Shown: positions 1 through 7,095 of the stretch, in pieces
How the letters are laid out: every line of letters starts with the position of its first letter
Numbering within the stretch: the stretch's first letter is position 1
DNA from: Chromatiales bacterium
GTDB lineage: Bacteria > Pseudomonadota > Gammaproteobacteria > UBA6429 > Thiohalophilaceae
Reading direction: 5' to 3'
DNA length: 64,000 nucleotides
Assembly: GCA_027032075.1 (NCBI GenBank)
Contig: JALVOC010000229.1
Span: 62,001-126,000 of the forward strand
Made by a program: the position numbers and the translations under genes
Notes under the pieces: generated by a model
Database searches by the model: none
What the model saw: the letters and a program-made list of their open reading frames with translations, nothing else
Told to the model about the DNA's origin: nothing

Positions 1-1
1 A

Positions 2-136
2 GTAAAAAAACTGGAACAGCAGATGTTCAAACACGCGCAGGATCTGGAATTCGAGGAAGCGGCGAAAATACGGGATGAAATCAACCGGATACAGAATCAG
101 AATATGGGGCTTTTCAGCGAGGCAATCGTCGATTAG
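2..136 (+). CDS. uvrB: UvrB C-terminal end (partial)
   Basis: These are the last 44 codons of excinuclease subunit B, cut by the window start. UvrB is the damage-verifying helicase-like subunit of UvrABC nucleotide excision repair in the cytoplasm. The fragment is a typical UVR motif, with HAQDLEFEEAAKIRDEI as its core; this helix pair contacts UvrC. It lies at the very C-terminus as in UvrB, whereas in UvrC the same motif is internal, which decides between the two. It ends in TAG and is followed by about 390 bases without a convincing gene. Confidence 0.9.
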   Translation, partial: VKKLEQQMFKHAQDLEFEEAAKIRDEINRIQNQNMGLFSEAIVD

Positions 137-527
137 TGGTTATACAGAATCGCAGCAAAAATGGCCAACGAGAAATGCCCATCACTTTGGCGGCAGACTG
201 CTTCAGACCCCAAAAATACGCTATTTGGGGATCTTACCTGGCCATATCGGCGACTGCCGGAATCCACTCTTAGGATAATATGCGGGCTTATGCAAACAGG
301 CTACCGGACCGTTTGTGAGTGAAGGTTGATGCTCGCAACAGGTTTTTGGAAAAAACTTTATTTTCCAAATATTCTGCTATAGTATTATTTATTGTTCATC
401 GATTGAACACAAGCATCCTGTGGGTATTGCAGGCATTTTTCAGCCACGCGCCGGGTGATGAATACCCGATTCACAGGAAGATATTACCGGGACAAGCTCA
501 AAGGGTAAGAGCGACAAGAATTATATC
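137..527. other. Gap between uvrB and the EPS regulator
   Basis: No convincing gene is seen here. CCCC at 208-211 and GGGG at 227-230, with A/T-rich inner bases, form a weak hairpin with no T-run, so it is at best a poor terminator for uvrB. The second half holds the candidate promoter and operator described separately. The open frame through 319-549 has no ribosome site and no recognisable protein character. Confidence 0.5.
344..409 (+). promoter_or_regulatory. Candidate promoter/operator of the MarR-type gene
   Basis: TTTGGAAAA (345-353) and TTTTCCAAA (361-369) form a perfect 9-bp inverted repeat. It is followed by TATAGT at 378-383, a plausible -10 box, and then by a second inverted repeat, TGTTCA (393-398) and TGAACA (404-409). 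No good -35 hexamer is present at standard spacing. The arrangement suits a regulated, possibly autoregulated, promoter for the winged-helix gene starting at 528. The function is inferred; only the repeats and the -10-like box are seen. Confidence 0.35.
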
Positions 528-887
528 ATGGAGAAAATGGCCGTTTTAAGCGACGAAAATCGTTACAAAATCCTCAAATTACTGGATGCAAATCCAAACA
601 TGAACCAGCGGCAACTGGCCGAAGAATTGGGCATCAGTCTTGGCAAGGTCAACTATTGCCTCAAGGCCTTGATCGACAGGGGTTGGATCAAAGCCAATAA
701 TTTCCGCCGCAGCTCAAACAAAAAAGCTTATGCCTACCTGTTGACGCCAAAGGGGATTGAGGAAAAAGCACGAGTGACTTTACGCTTTTTAAAACGAAAA
801 CAAAATGAATACACTGCCTTGCTGAAAGAATTGGAAGAACTACGCCAGGAAGCCGCGCAGCTTGCCATCGCAGAGGAAGAGGAATAA
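528..887 (+). CDS. EPS-associated MarR-family transcriptional regulator
   Basis: This is a 119-residue winged-helix protein. A MarR-like DNA-binding domain covers about residues 5-80: [20 protein letters not shown] is the helix-turn-helix and the wing follows. A charged helical tail (about 85-119) could dimerise. It matches the small MarR_EPS type that usually sits at the head of exopolysaccharide loci, and here it stands 1.4 kb before one, just upstream of rfaH. The start could be 528 or the in-frame ATG at 537; neither has a strong ribosome site. It probably controls the adjoining polysaccharide operon or its own promoter, which has two inverted repeats. The ligand is unknown. Confidence 0.85.
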   Translation: MEKMAVLSDENRYKILKLLDANPNMNQRQLAEELGISLGKVNYCLKALIDRGWIKANNFRRSSNKKAYAYLLTPKGIEEKARVTLRFLKRKQNEYTALLKELEELRQEAAQLAIAEEEE

Positions 888-893
888 GAGGAC

Positions 894-989
894 ATGAAAT
901 CTCAACATCACCAATCTGTTGAAAAAAAGAAACCGCGCGCATCGGCGAGTAAAAACAAAGCAGTCCAATGCATGGAAGTAGACAACTGA
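894..989 (+). CDS. Small basic ORF between regulator and rfaH
   Basis: This is a 31-codon ORF starting MKSQHHQSVEKKKPRASASK, with a purine-rich AGAGG ribosome site just before the ATG and a stop 1 base before the rfaH start. It is rich in Lys, Ser and His and has no recognised domain. The spacing suggests it may be translated to couple rfaH translation, or be a leader peptide. It could also be chance; evidence is limited to the ribosome site and tight packing. Confidence 0.3.
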   Translation: MKSQHHQSVEKKKPRASASKNKAVQCMEVDN

Positions 990-990
990 T

Positions 991-1512
991 ATGACAGTTC
1001 AACGATCCTGGTATCTGGTGTATACCAAGCCGCGGCAGGAACAACTGGCAGAAGAAAATCTCAACCGGCAGGGATATGAGACCTATTTGCCGCTTGTGCA
1101 AAACACCAGGCGGCGCAATGGCCGCTATATCAAAATCATCGAATCGTTCTTTCCTCGTTATCTCTTTATTCATCTCGATTGTGTAACGGACAATTGGGCG
1201 CCGATACGTTCCACCCTCGGTGTTTCCAAAATCGTTGAGTTTGGCGGCGTGCCGGCAATCGTTCCCGAACAATTGATCAATGGCCTGCAGCAAAACCAGG
1301 ACGAGAGGGGGCTGCAACAAATAAATGAAACCGAATTAAAACCTGGTGATGAAGTGGTGATAATCGATGGATCCTTCGCCGGAAACACCGGCATATTTCA
1401 ACAAAGGAAAGGCGCCGGCCGTGTTGCAGTATTAATGGATATTATTGGTAAATACACGGAAGTCACTCTCAGCGAGCACCAGTTGAGTATTAGCGGTAGT
1501 GATACGAATTAA
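991..1512 (+). CDS. rfaH: Transcription antiterminator RfaH
   Basis: This 173-residue NusG paralogue has an N-terminal NGN domain (about residues 5-110, with WYLVYTKPRQE at 7-17 and FFPRYLFIH) and a C-terminal KOW domain (LKPGDEVVIIDGSFAGNTGI). RfaH is recruited to RNA polymerase paused at an ops element, suppresses pausing and Rho termination, and in E. coli also couples transcription to translation. The length fits RfaH. A perfect ops core lies 282 bases downstream, in the leader of the polysaccharide operon, which strongly supports RfaH rather than housekeeping NusG or a LoaP/TaA-type relative. It follows the MarR-type gene closely and may be co-transcribed with it. Confidence 0.92.
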   Translation: MTVQRSWYLVYTKPRQEQLAEENLNRQGYETYLPLVQNTRRRNGRYIKIIESFFPRYLFIHLDCVTDNWAPIRSTLGVSKIVEFGGVPAIVPEQLINGLQQNQDERGLQQINETELKPGDEVVIIDGSFAGNTGIFQQRKGAGRVAVLMDIIGKYTEVTLSEHQLSISGSDTN

Positions 1513-1736
1513 TCCAATAAAGAATATTTTATGATTTTGGAACATGGATACAGGAAAAAGCTCTGATTGATTACGATTTGATCATATCGGTGAATGCGGA
1601 ACCAGGAAATCATCGATGTGTAACATATAGAAACTGGATCCCGGCAGCGTAACGACCGGAATGGTAAAAATACTCAGTGCTTCCATCGATAGATATTTTG
1701 TATCCATTCATGGTGGAAATTATTTTTTAAGAAAAT

Positions 1737-1761
1737 AATACCAGCGGACGGTATTTATAAT
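1737..1761 (+). promoter_or_regulatory. Candidate promoter of the polysaccharide operon
   Basis: TATAAT at 1756-1761 is a perfect -10 hexamer. Immediately upstream a perfect inverted repeat, AATACC (1737-1742) and GGTATT (1750-1755), fills the spacer, where a repressor or activator could bind. No consensus -35 is visible at 16-18 bp, which suggests dependence on an activator. The ops element would fall about 25-40 bases into the transcript. I see nothing else distinct in 1513-1736, which is A/T-rich and non-coding. Confidence 0.45.
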
Positions 1762-1793
1762 AAAGATAAATGCTTGCCAAATAGGCACGGCAG

Positions 1794-1806
1794 GGCGGTA
1801 GCGTGC
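1794..1806 (+). promoter_or_regulatory. ops / JUMPstart element
   Basis: GGCGGTAGCGTGC is identical to the E. coli ops core found in leaders of RfaH-dependent LPS, capsule and sex-factor operons. The preceding CGGCAG resembles the end of the longer JUMPstart sequence. It lies in the leader, 145 bases before the first gene of the operon and 282 bases after the rfaH stop codon. The known role is to pause RNA polymerase and load RfaH through the non-template strand. Confidence 0.9.
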
Positions 1807-1892
1807 TTGAGATCAGGGTGTTAAATAAGCAAACCAAATAGTGTGGTAGTATCTGTGTGTATTCGGTATTATGCATGATACAAATAATATGC

Positions 1893-1922
1893 ACTGTGAA
1901 CATAGTGACTGTGAACATAGTG
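1893..1922 (+). repeat. 15-bp perfect tandem repeat in the operon leader
   Basis: ACTGTGAACATAGTG occurs twice head-to-tail without a spacer, ending 28 bases before the GTG start of the Wzz-like gene. Each unit has short inverted ends (CACT...AGTG). It could be a protein-binding site, an RNA structure controlling translation, or simple slippage. The TGAACA core also appears in the inverted repeat upstream of the MarR-type gene (404-409). Confidence 0.8.
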
Positions 1923-1950
1923 TGTTAAGTCATAAGAGGTTTAACAAGGC

Positions 1951-3036
1951 GTGACAGAAAAGCAAAATATCCCGGAAAGTAATAGCAGAGTGTCTGGAGA
2001 AATAAGTATTGTTGACATAATTCGTATAATCATAAAAAGAAAAAGAATTATCGCTGGTGCATTTGTAATACAAATGCTGATTGTTGGCATTTATCTTGTA
2101 TTTGCTGAAAGAGTATATCAAGTAACAACTTATTTGATCCCGCCACAGATTGAAAATATTCAGGGATTGAATCTTGCAGGAATAATTGACAAGGAATTCA
2201 GCGCAGAAAACCTGAAGCCACATGATGTATTTATGGCGTTCTTGAATAAGTTCGAGTCGCATTCGCTTCAAAGAGGGTTTTTTGATGAAAATAAATTAGC
2301 GGAGTTGTACTCCGGACGGTCTTTGAAGGAACTTACGTATAAGGAAATTAATGATTATTATGACTCATTTGTCGATAGTATTAAAATCACCAGAGGAAAG
2401 AATAAGGATTTTGTTTCAATTGCATTAACAGGAATATATAGGGATAAGATAGCTGTATGGCTTGATTCCATGGTGGAAAAAGCAAATAAAGAAACGGTAG
2501 AGCAGTTAGTAAAAAATCTCAGAACATCTGTTGATGTAAATTTGCAGAAAATAAAAGATGCCATTAAAAGCAAGAGATTTGTCTACAAACAAAGACGTCT
2601 GGACGAAATCGAAAGGCTTAGAGAGCAATATCAGATCGCCAAAAAACTGGGTATTGACAAAACGCCTCTGGTAGATGCCGAACTATTTAATAGTAAACAA
2701 AATATTCTTGTTAATACCGCAAAGTTAAAAGATTATATGAAGGGGACAACGGTTCTACTGCAAGAAATTAAAAGCCTGGAAAGTAGAAAATCTGATGATG
2801 CATATGTGCCGGGATTACGGGATTTGCAGGAAAAACAAAAAACACTGGAAAATTTCTCGGTTCCGTATGAAGCGTTGAAGTCAGTCATTGTTGACAAAAA
2901 AGCAAGTACAGAAATTGAGATTGTAAGACCTAATAAAAAAATGGTTTTGTTGTTGTCGTTTATTTTTAGTGTCTTTGTGGCTCTAGCGAGTGCGTTTTTG
3001 TTTGAGTCGATTGTTACGATTCGTAGCGAACTTTAA
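1951..3036 (+). CDS. wzz: Wzz-type chain-length determinant
   Basis: This 361-residue inner-membrane polysaccharide co-polymerase sets the modal length of a Wzy-made polymer. TM1 is at about residues 32-52 (RIIAGAFVIQMLIVGIYLVF). A long, largely helical periplasmic part follows, and TM2 near the C-terminus (about 328-350) is preceded by the proline-containing IVRPNKK typical of Wzz. No C-terminal tyrosine kinase is attached, so it is closer to O-antigen Wzz than to Wzc. The start is GTG, with AAGAGGT about 11 bases upstream; no better start exists. It is the first gene after ops. Confidence 0.85.
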   Translation: MTEKQNIPESNSRVSGEISIVDIIRIIIKRKRIIAGAFVIQMLIVGIYLVFAERVYQVTTYLIPPQIENIQGLNLAGIIDKEFSAENLKPHDVFMAFLNKFESHSLQRGFFDENKLAELYSGRSLKELTYKEINDYYDSFVDSIKITRGKNKDFVSIALTGIYRDKIAVWLDSMVEKANKETVEQLVKNLRTSVDVNLQKIKDAIKSKRFVYKQRRLDEIERLREQYQIAKKLGIDKTPLVDAELFNSKQNILVNTAKLKDYMKGTTVLLQEIKSLESRKSDDAYVPGLRDLQEKQKTLENFSVPYEALKSVIVDKKASTEIEIVRPNKKMVLLLSFIFSVFVALASAFLFESIVTIRSEL

Positions 3037-3136
3037 TCGGCATGTGGTATTAAATAAATTTATTTGTGTGGTTTGGAGTATTGGGCTGTTTGCTTTGCTG
3101 AGTTCAGCAATAAAAACTATTTGACTTGAGGTGGTT

Positions 3137-4192
3137 ATGAAAAGAGAGCTTGTTTTAGACAATTTTGTTGTAAATGATGAAAGTGATGCGTATGTCATTG
3201 CGGAAATTGGACATAATCATCAAGGTGAACTTGAACAATGCAAGACTTTGTTTCGCAGAGCAAAGGATTGTGGTGCCAATGCGGTAAAGCTCCAAAAACG
3301 GGACAATAAGGCGCTGTTTTCCACTGCACAGTATAATAGCCCATATGATAATCCAAACAGTTATGGCGCCACCTATGGAGAACATAGAGAGTATCTCGAG
3401 TTTGGTCGCGAAGAATATCTGGAACTTAAAGAGTATGCAAAAAGTCTGGATATTACTTTCTTTTCCACGCCGTTTGATTTTAATAGTGCGGATTTCCTCG
3501 AAGAGTTGGATATGCCGCTCTACAAGATTGCGTCTGGTGATTTGTTGAATATCCCTCTTATGAAACATGTTGCTTCCTTTGGTAAGCCAATGATTGTCAG
3601 TACCGGTGGCGGAGCAATCAAGGATGTACAGAGGGTTTACGATGAGATTATGCCGATAAACTCAAAACTGGCAATACTTCAGTGCACTTCCGCATATCCG
3701 GCAAGGCCTGACCAGTTGAATATGCGCGTGATCGAAAGTTATCGTGAGATGTTCCCCGATATCATCATTGGCTATTCCGGTCATGATAATGGTATAGCAA
3801 TGCCGCTGGTCGCATATATGTTAGGGGCGAGAATCATTGAAAAACACTTCACACTTGATCGCACCCTGAAAGGGACTGACCATGCATTTTCATTGTCACC
3901 CACTGGTTTCGAACATATGGTGCGTGATTTGCGGCGTGCACGTCAATCTCTGGGAGATGGTAATAAATCCGTTGTTGATGCAGAACAAGCTCCATTGGTA
4001 AAAATGGGCAAGAAACTCGTTGCGGCAAGGTCATTGCAACCCGGACATATATTGACTGTTGATGATATCGCAATAAAATCTCCTGGCGATGGATTGCCGC
4101 CCTACGAGCTGGATAATATTATTGGAAAAAAACTTTCCCGCCCGCTGGAACAGGAACAGGATATTCTTTTTGATGCAATCAGTGATAATTAA
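3137..4192 (+). CDS. NeuB-family nonulosonate (sialic acid-type) synthase
   Basis: This 351-residue enzyme of the NeuB/SpsE/PseI/LegI family condenses phosphoenolpyruvate with a six-carbon N-acyl sugar or sugar phosphate to give a nine-carbon 2-keto acid. The TIM-barrel domain (about 15-270) shows YVIAEIGHNHQGELEQC, VKLQKR, STPFD, KIASGD, STGGG, GYSGHD and EKHFTLDR. A C-terminal SAF/antifreeze-like domain (about 290-350, AARSLQPGHILTVDDIAIK) closes the neighbouring active site. ATG 3137 is preferred over GTG 3131 because TTGAGG sits just before it. A phosphatase follows after 2 bases, which hints at a phosphorylated substrate. The exact sugar cannot be told. Confidence 0.88.
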   Translation: MKRELVLDNFVVNDESDAYVIAEIGHNHQGELEQCKTLFRRAKDCGANAVKLQKRDNKALFSTAQYNSPYDNPNSYGATYGEHREYLEFGREEYLELKEYAKSLDITFFSTPFDFNSADFLEELDMPLYKIASGDLLNIPLMKHVASFGKPMIVSTGGGAIKDVQRVYDEIMPINSKLAILQCTSAYPARPDQLNMRVIESYREMFPDIIIGYSGHDNGIAMPLVAYMLGARIIEKHFTLDRTLKGTDHAFSLSPTGFEHMVRDLRRARQSLGDGNKSVVDAEQAPLVKMGKKLVAARSLQPGHILTVDDIAIKSPGDGLPPYELDNIIGKKLSRPLEQEQDILFDAISDN

Positions 4193-4194
4193 GA

Positions 4195-4731
4195 ATGGCA
4201 CCGTTGCAGCCGGATATTGATCGCCTACCTTTCGATCTCGTTCAGGATCTTGGGCAGGTAGAATTGGTGGTGTTTGATTTCGATGGGGTATTCACAGATA
4301 ACCTGGTATATGTTTCGCAGGATGGTGTAGAGTCTGTGGTGTGTTGGCGCAGTGACGGACTGGGTATTTCGAAAATCAAAAAGCTTGGTATGCCAGTCTG
4401 GGTGATTTCCACCGAGAAGAATCATGTTGTTGAAGCAAGATGCAGGAAGCTTGAAATCGATTTTGTGAAAGGATGTGATGACAAGCTGGCAGCACTAAAA
4501 TCATTAACAAAACGTTATGGTTGTTCTTTGCATAACGTTGTATATACCGGAAACGATATTAATGATACGGCATGTCTTGAAGCAGTTGGTATTCCGATTG
4601 TAGTCGAAGATTCTCATCCCGAGGTTATTCCAAAAGCGCGATATGTTACTTTGAATTCAGGCGGCCAGGGTGCGGTTCGGGAAGTTTGTGATTTAATTGT
4701 TTCGGCTATTAATCGGAAAAATATGGAATGA
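4195..4731 (+). CDS. KdsC-like HAD phosphatase
   Basis: This 178-residue HAD phosphatase without a large cap domain is of the KdsC / nonulosonate-9-phosphate phosphatase type. Motif I is VFDFDGVFTDN (nucleophile D28, acid D30), motif II is VISTEKN, motif III is the Lys of KGCDDK and motif IV is YTGNDINDTACL. Such domains dephosphorylate KDO-8-P or KDN/Neu5Ac-9-P and are often fused to CMP-sugar synthetases. It follows the NeuB-like gene after 2 bases, so a nonulosonate-phosphate product is the natural substrate. Family assignment is firm; the substrate is inferred. Confidence 0.85.
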   Translation: MAPLQPDIDRLPFDLVQDLGQVELVVFDFDGVFTDNLVYVSQDGVESVVCWRSDGLGISKIKKLGMPVWVISTEKNHVVEARCRKLEIDFVKGCDDKLAALKSLTKRYGCSLHNVVYTGNDINDTACLEAVGIPIVVEDSHPEVIPKARYVTLNSGGQGAVREVCDLIVSAINRKNME

Positions 4732-4738
4732 ATATTCG

Positions 4739-5563
4739 ATGAATGATCCTCTTTTTTCAGTAAAAAATCGTATCGTCGCGGTTACAGGTGGTTTGGGCCA
4801 GCTTGGAAAACAGTTTTCTGCTGCCTTGCTAGGCCGTGGTGCGCGGGTTGCCATACTTGATTTGAATGTTGATAACACTGAATTACCGGAAGTGTTTCAA
4901 CAATATCGGGATAATGGAAATCTTGTCCTGATCGGAACAGATATTACAAAACGTGACTCGTTGGAGGATGCGTTAGATATTGTATGTAATACCTGGGGTG
5001 AAGCACCTCATGGCCTTATTAATAATGCGGCGCTGGATTCGCCACCGAGCGCGCCACCGGAAGAAACTGGTCCATTCGAAACATTTCCTGTCGATTCCTG
5101 GGACAGGGTAATGGATGTGAATGTAAAAGGAGTATTTCAGGCTTGTCAGGTATTTGGTGCCAAAATGGCGGAGGCAGGAAAAGGGTCAATTGTAAATATT
5201 GGTTCAACCTATGGGATTGTATCCCCAGATCACAGGATTTACGAGTATAAATCGAAGAACGGTGGAAAACCATTTTATAAACCGGTTGTTTATTCAGCAT
5301 CGAAATCAGCGTTGGTAAATTTCACTAAGTATCTTGCGGTTTATTGGGGAGGAACGGGTGTGCGGACAAACCTGCTTGCACTTGGTGGTGTCTTTAATAA
5401 TCAGGATGCGGAGTTTTTATCAGGATATTGTGCAAGAGTCCCGCTGGGCAGGATGGCGAATGAAGATGAATATAATGGTACTGTTATATATTTGATGTCC
5501 GATGCATCTTCCTATATGACAGGTGCAACAATTATGCTCGATGGTGGTTGGACAGCCTGGTAA
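4739..5563 (+). CDS. Short-chain dehydrogenase/reductase, PtmA-like context
   Basis: This is a 274-residue classical SDR. The nucleotide-binding motif TGGLGQLG is at residues 16-23, followed by NNAALDS (the NNAG-like motif), the catalytic-Ser region SIVNIGSTYG and YSASK (Tyr/Lys pair). The C-terminus GATIMLDGGW is typical. The frame is open from 4697, but ATG 4739 fits the family N-terminus and avoids overlap with the phosphatase gene. SDRs called PtmA sit beside nonulosonate genes in Campylobacter-type clusters; resemblance to them is by context only. It probably oxidises or reduces a sugar intermediate of the same pathway. Confidence 0.85.
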   Translation: MNDPLFSVKNRIVAVTGGLGQLGKQFSAALLGRGARVAILDLNVDNTELPEVFQQYRDNGNLVLIGTDITKRDSLEDALDIVCNTWGEAPHGLINNAALDSPPSAPPEETGPFETFPVDSWDRVMDVNVKGVFQACQVFGAKMAEAGKGSIVNIGSTYGIVSPDHRIYEYKSKNGGKPFYKPVVYSASKSALVNFTKYLAVYWGGTGVRTNLLALGGVFNNQDAEFLSGYCARVPLGRMANEDEYNGTVIYLMSDASSYMTGATIMLDGGWTAW

Positions 5564-5573
5564 GGAGCAGAGT

Positions 5574-7049
5574 ATGACAAAACAATTACAAATACCAGAA
5601 GTGATTCCGAATTGGATTGATGGCAAACAAACCATTGCACTTGGTGGAGAGGTGTTTGAGAAACTTTCTCCACACAATGGTGAAAATATCTATGAAGTAG
5701 CAAGATCCAGAGCAGAGGACATTGAAAAGGCAGTTGCCGCTGCTAAAAATTCTCAGTCGGCGTGGGAAGATACCCCAGCGGTTCAAAGAGGAAATATTCT
5801 GCATCAGATCTGTAATGCGCTTGAACAGCAACAGACAGAAATTGCGCATATCGTAGCACTGGAAACCGGCAAGTCCTACAAGGAGGCGCTGGGAGAAACA
5901 GGTGGAGCAATTGCGCTGGGCCGTTTTTTTGCAGGTGAAGGTCAAAGACTATATGGTCGAACGACAACCAGTGGCGCTGAGAATAAATATGCATCCACAG
6001 TTCGGCAACCATGCGGTGTGGCGGGTTTGATCATTGCAGCCAATACGCCGATTGCTAATGTTGCATGGAAAGTTTTTCCAGCCTTGATTTGTGGCAATGG
6101 TGTTGTACTAAAAGCGGCTGAAGATACACCTGCTACGGCATGGATTTTCGCAAAAATAGCCCATGAAGCGGGATTGCCGACCGGTATTCTGAATGTCGTG
6201 CAAGGATATGGCATTGAGGCTGGTGCACCTCTTGTCGAACATGAAGGGGTTGATGTTGTCAGTTTTACCGGTTCAACCAAAGTTGGCAGGTGGATCGCAG
6301 AAGTGGCAGGAAAGCGCCTTGCCAAAATTTCCCTGGAGCTTGGCGGCAAGAATCCGCTTGTTGTCTGTGATGATGCCGATCTCGATAATGCAGTTAAATG
6401 GGTTTGTCTGTCTGCGTTCAGCAATGCTGGACAGCGATGCGCATCGGGAAGTCGTATTATCATTTTTGATTCGGTTTACGAGGAGTTCAAAAGTCGCCTT
6501 GTAAAAGCGACAAAGGCACTCAAGGTAGGGCCAGGCGATACCGATGATCTTGGACCCGTGATTAACGCGCGCCAGTTGACCAATATGATTGAATCCATTG
6601 AGCGGGCCAAAAAGAATGGGGCACAGATATTGGCAGGTGGATCACGTCTGGAGGATCCGGAACACAAGAACGGTTTCTATATGGCGCCGACTCTTATAGA
6701 AGGTGTAGAACCCCATGATGAAATATCGACCTGTGAACTCTTTGGTCCCATAGCGATCCTTTATCGTGTCAAGGACTTTCATGAGGCGTTGCATCTGGCT
6801 AATGATTCCCCATATGGATTGACAGCATCCATCCATACACGGAATTATCACCGTGCTATGCAATTTACACATAAGGTAAAATGTGGTGTAACGGTTGTAA
6901 ATGCGGGGACCTATGGTAGTGAACCTCATATGCCATTTGGTGGAATGCGACAGTCTGGTAACGGTAGCCGGGAACCAGGAACAGAGGCGCTGGACATTTA
7001 TTCCGAATTGAAAGATATCTATATGATTGTTGACCCAGAACAAATTTGA
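5574..7049 (+). CDS. NAD(P)-dependent aldehyde dehydrogenase
   Basis: This 491-residue enzyme of the ALDH superfamily oxidises an aldehyde to an acid. The catalytic Cys is C289 in SNAGQRCASG and the general base is E255 in SLELGGKNP; the cofactor loop SFTGSTKVG and the C-terminal PFGGMRQSGNG are present. ATG 5574 is chosen over an earlier in-frame start because AAGGAG stands 6 bases upstream, directly after the SDR stop. It lies between the SDR and a transketolase, so the substrate is likely a sugar-derived or C2/C3 aldehyde of this pathway. The substrate cannot be named from sequence. Confidence 0.88.
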   Translation: MTKQLQIPEVIPNWIDGKQTIALGGEVFEKLSPHNGENIYEVARSRAEDIEKAVAAAKNSQSAWEDTPAVQRGNILHQICNALEQQQTEIAHIVALETGKSYKEALGETGGAIALGRFFAGEGQRLYGRTTTSGAENKYASTVRQPCGVAGLIIAANTPIANVAWKVFPALICGNGVVLKAAEDTPATAWIFAKIAHEAGLPTGILNVVQGYGIEAGAPLVEHEGVDVVSFTGSTKVGRWIAEVAGKRLAKISLELGGKNPLVVCDDADLDNAVKWVCLSAFSNAGQRCASGSRIIIFDSVYEEFKSRLVKATKALKVGPGDTDDLGPVINARQLTNMIESIERAKKNGAQILAGGSRLEDPEHKNGFYMAPTLIEGVEPHDEISTCELFGPIAILYRVKDFHEALHLANDSPYGLTASIHTRNYHRAMQFTHKVKCGVTVVNAGTYGSEPHMPFGGMRQSGNGSREPGTEALDIYSELKDIYMIVDPEQI

Positions 7050-7095
7050 TGCTTATGAAACGGTCAATCAAGAAAAACCATTAAGGAAAGTTTCA

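Noticed and set aside
201..232. CCCC/GGGG hairpin after uvrB as a terminator
   Set aside because: The stem is short, the central part pairs poorly and no T-run follows.
319..549. Open frame upstream of the MarR-type gene
   Set aside because: No ribosome site, low protein-like character, and it overlaps candidate promoter elements and the start of the real gene.
688..1320. Long minus-strand frame opposite the regulator and rfaH
   Set aside because: It is antisense to two well-supported genes and resembles no protein; a shadow frame.
1727..2271. Minus-strand frames across the wzz leader
   Set aside because: Cys- and Tyr-rich translations without start signals, opposite the ops element and wzz.
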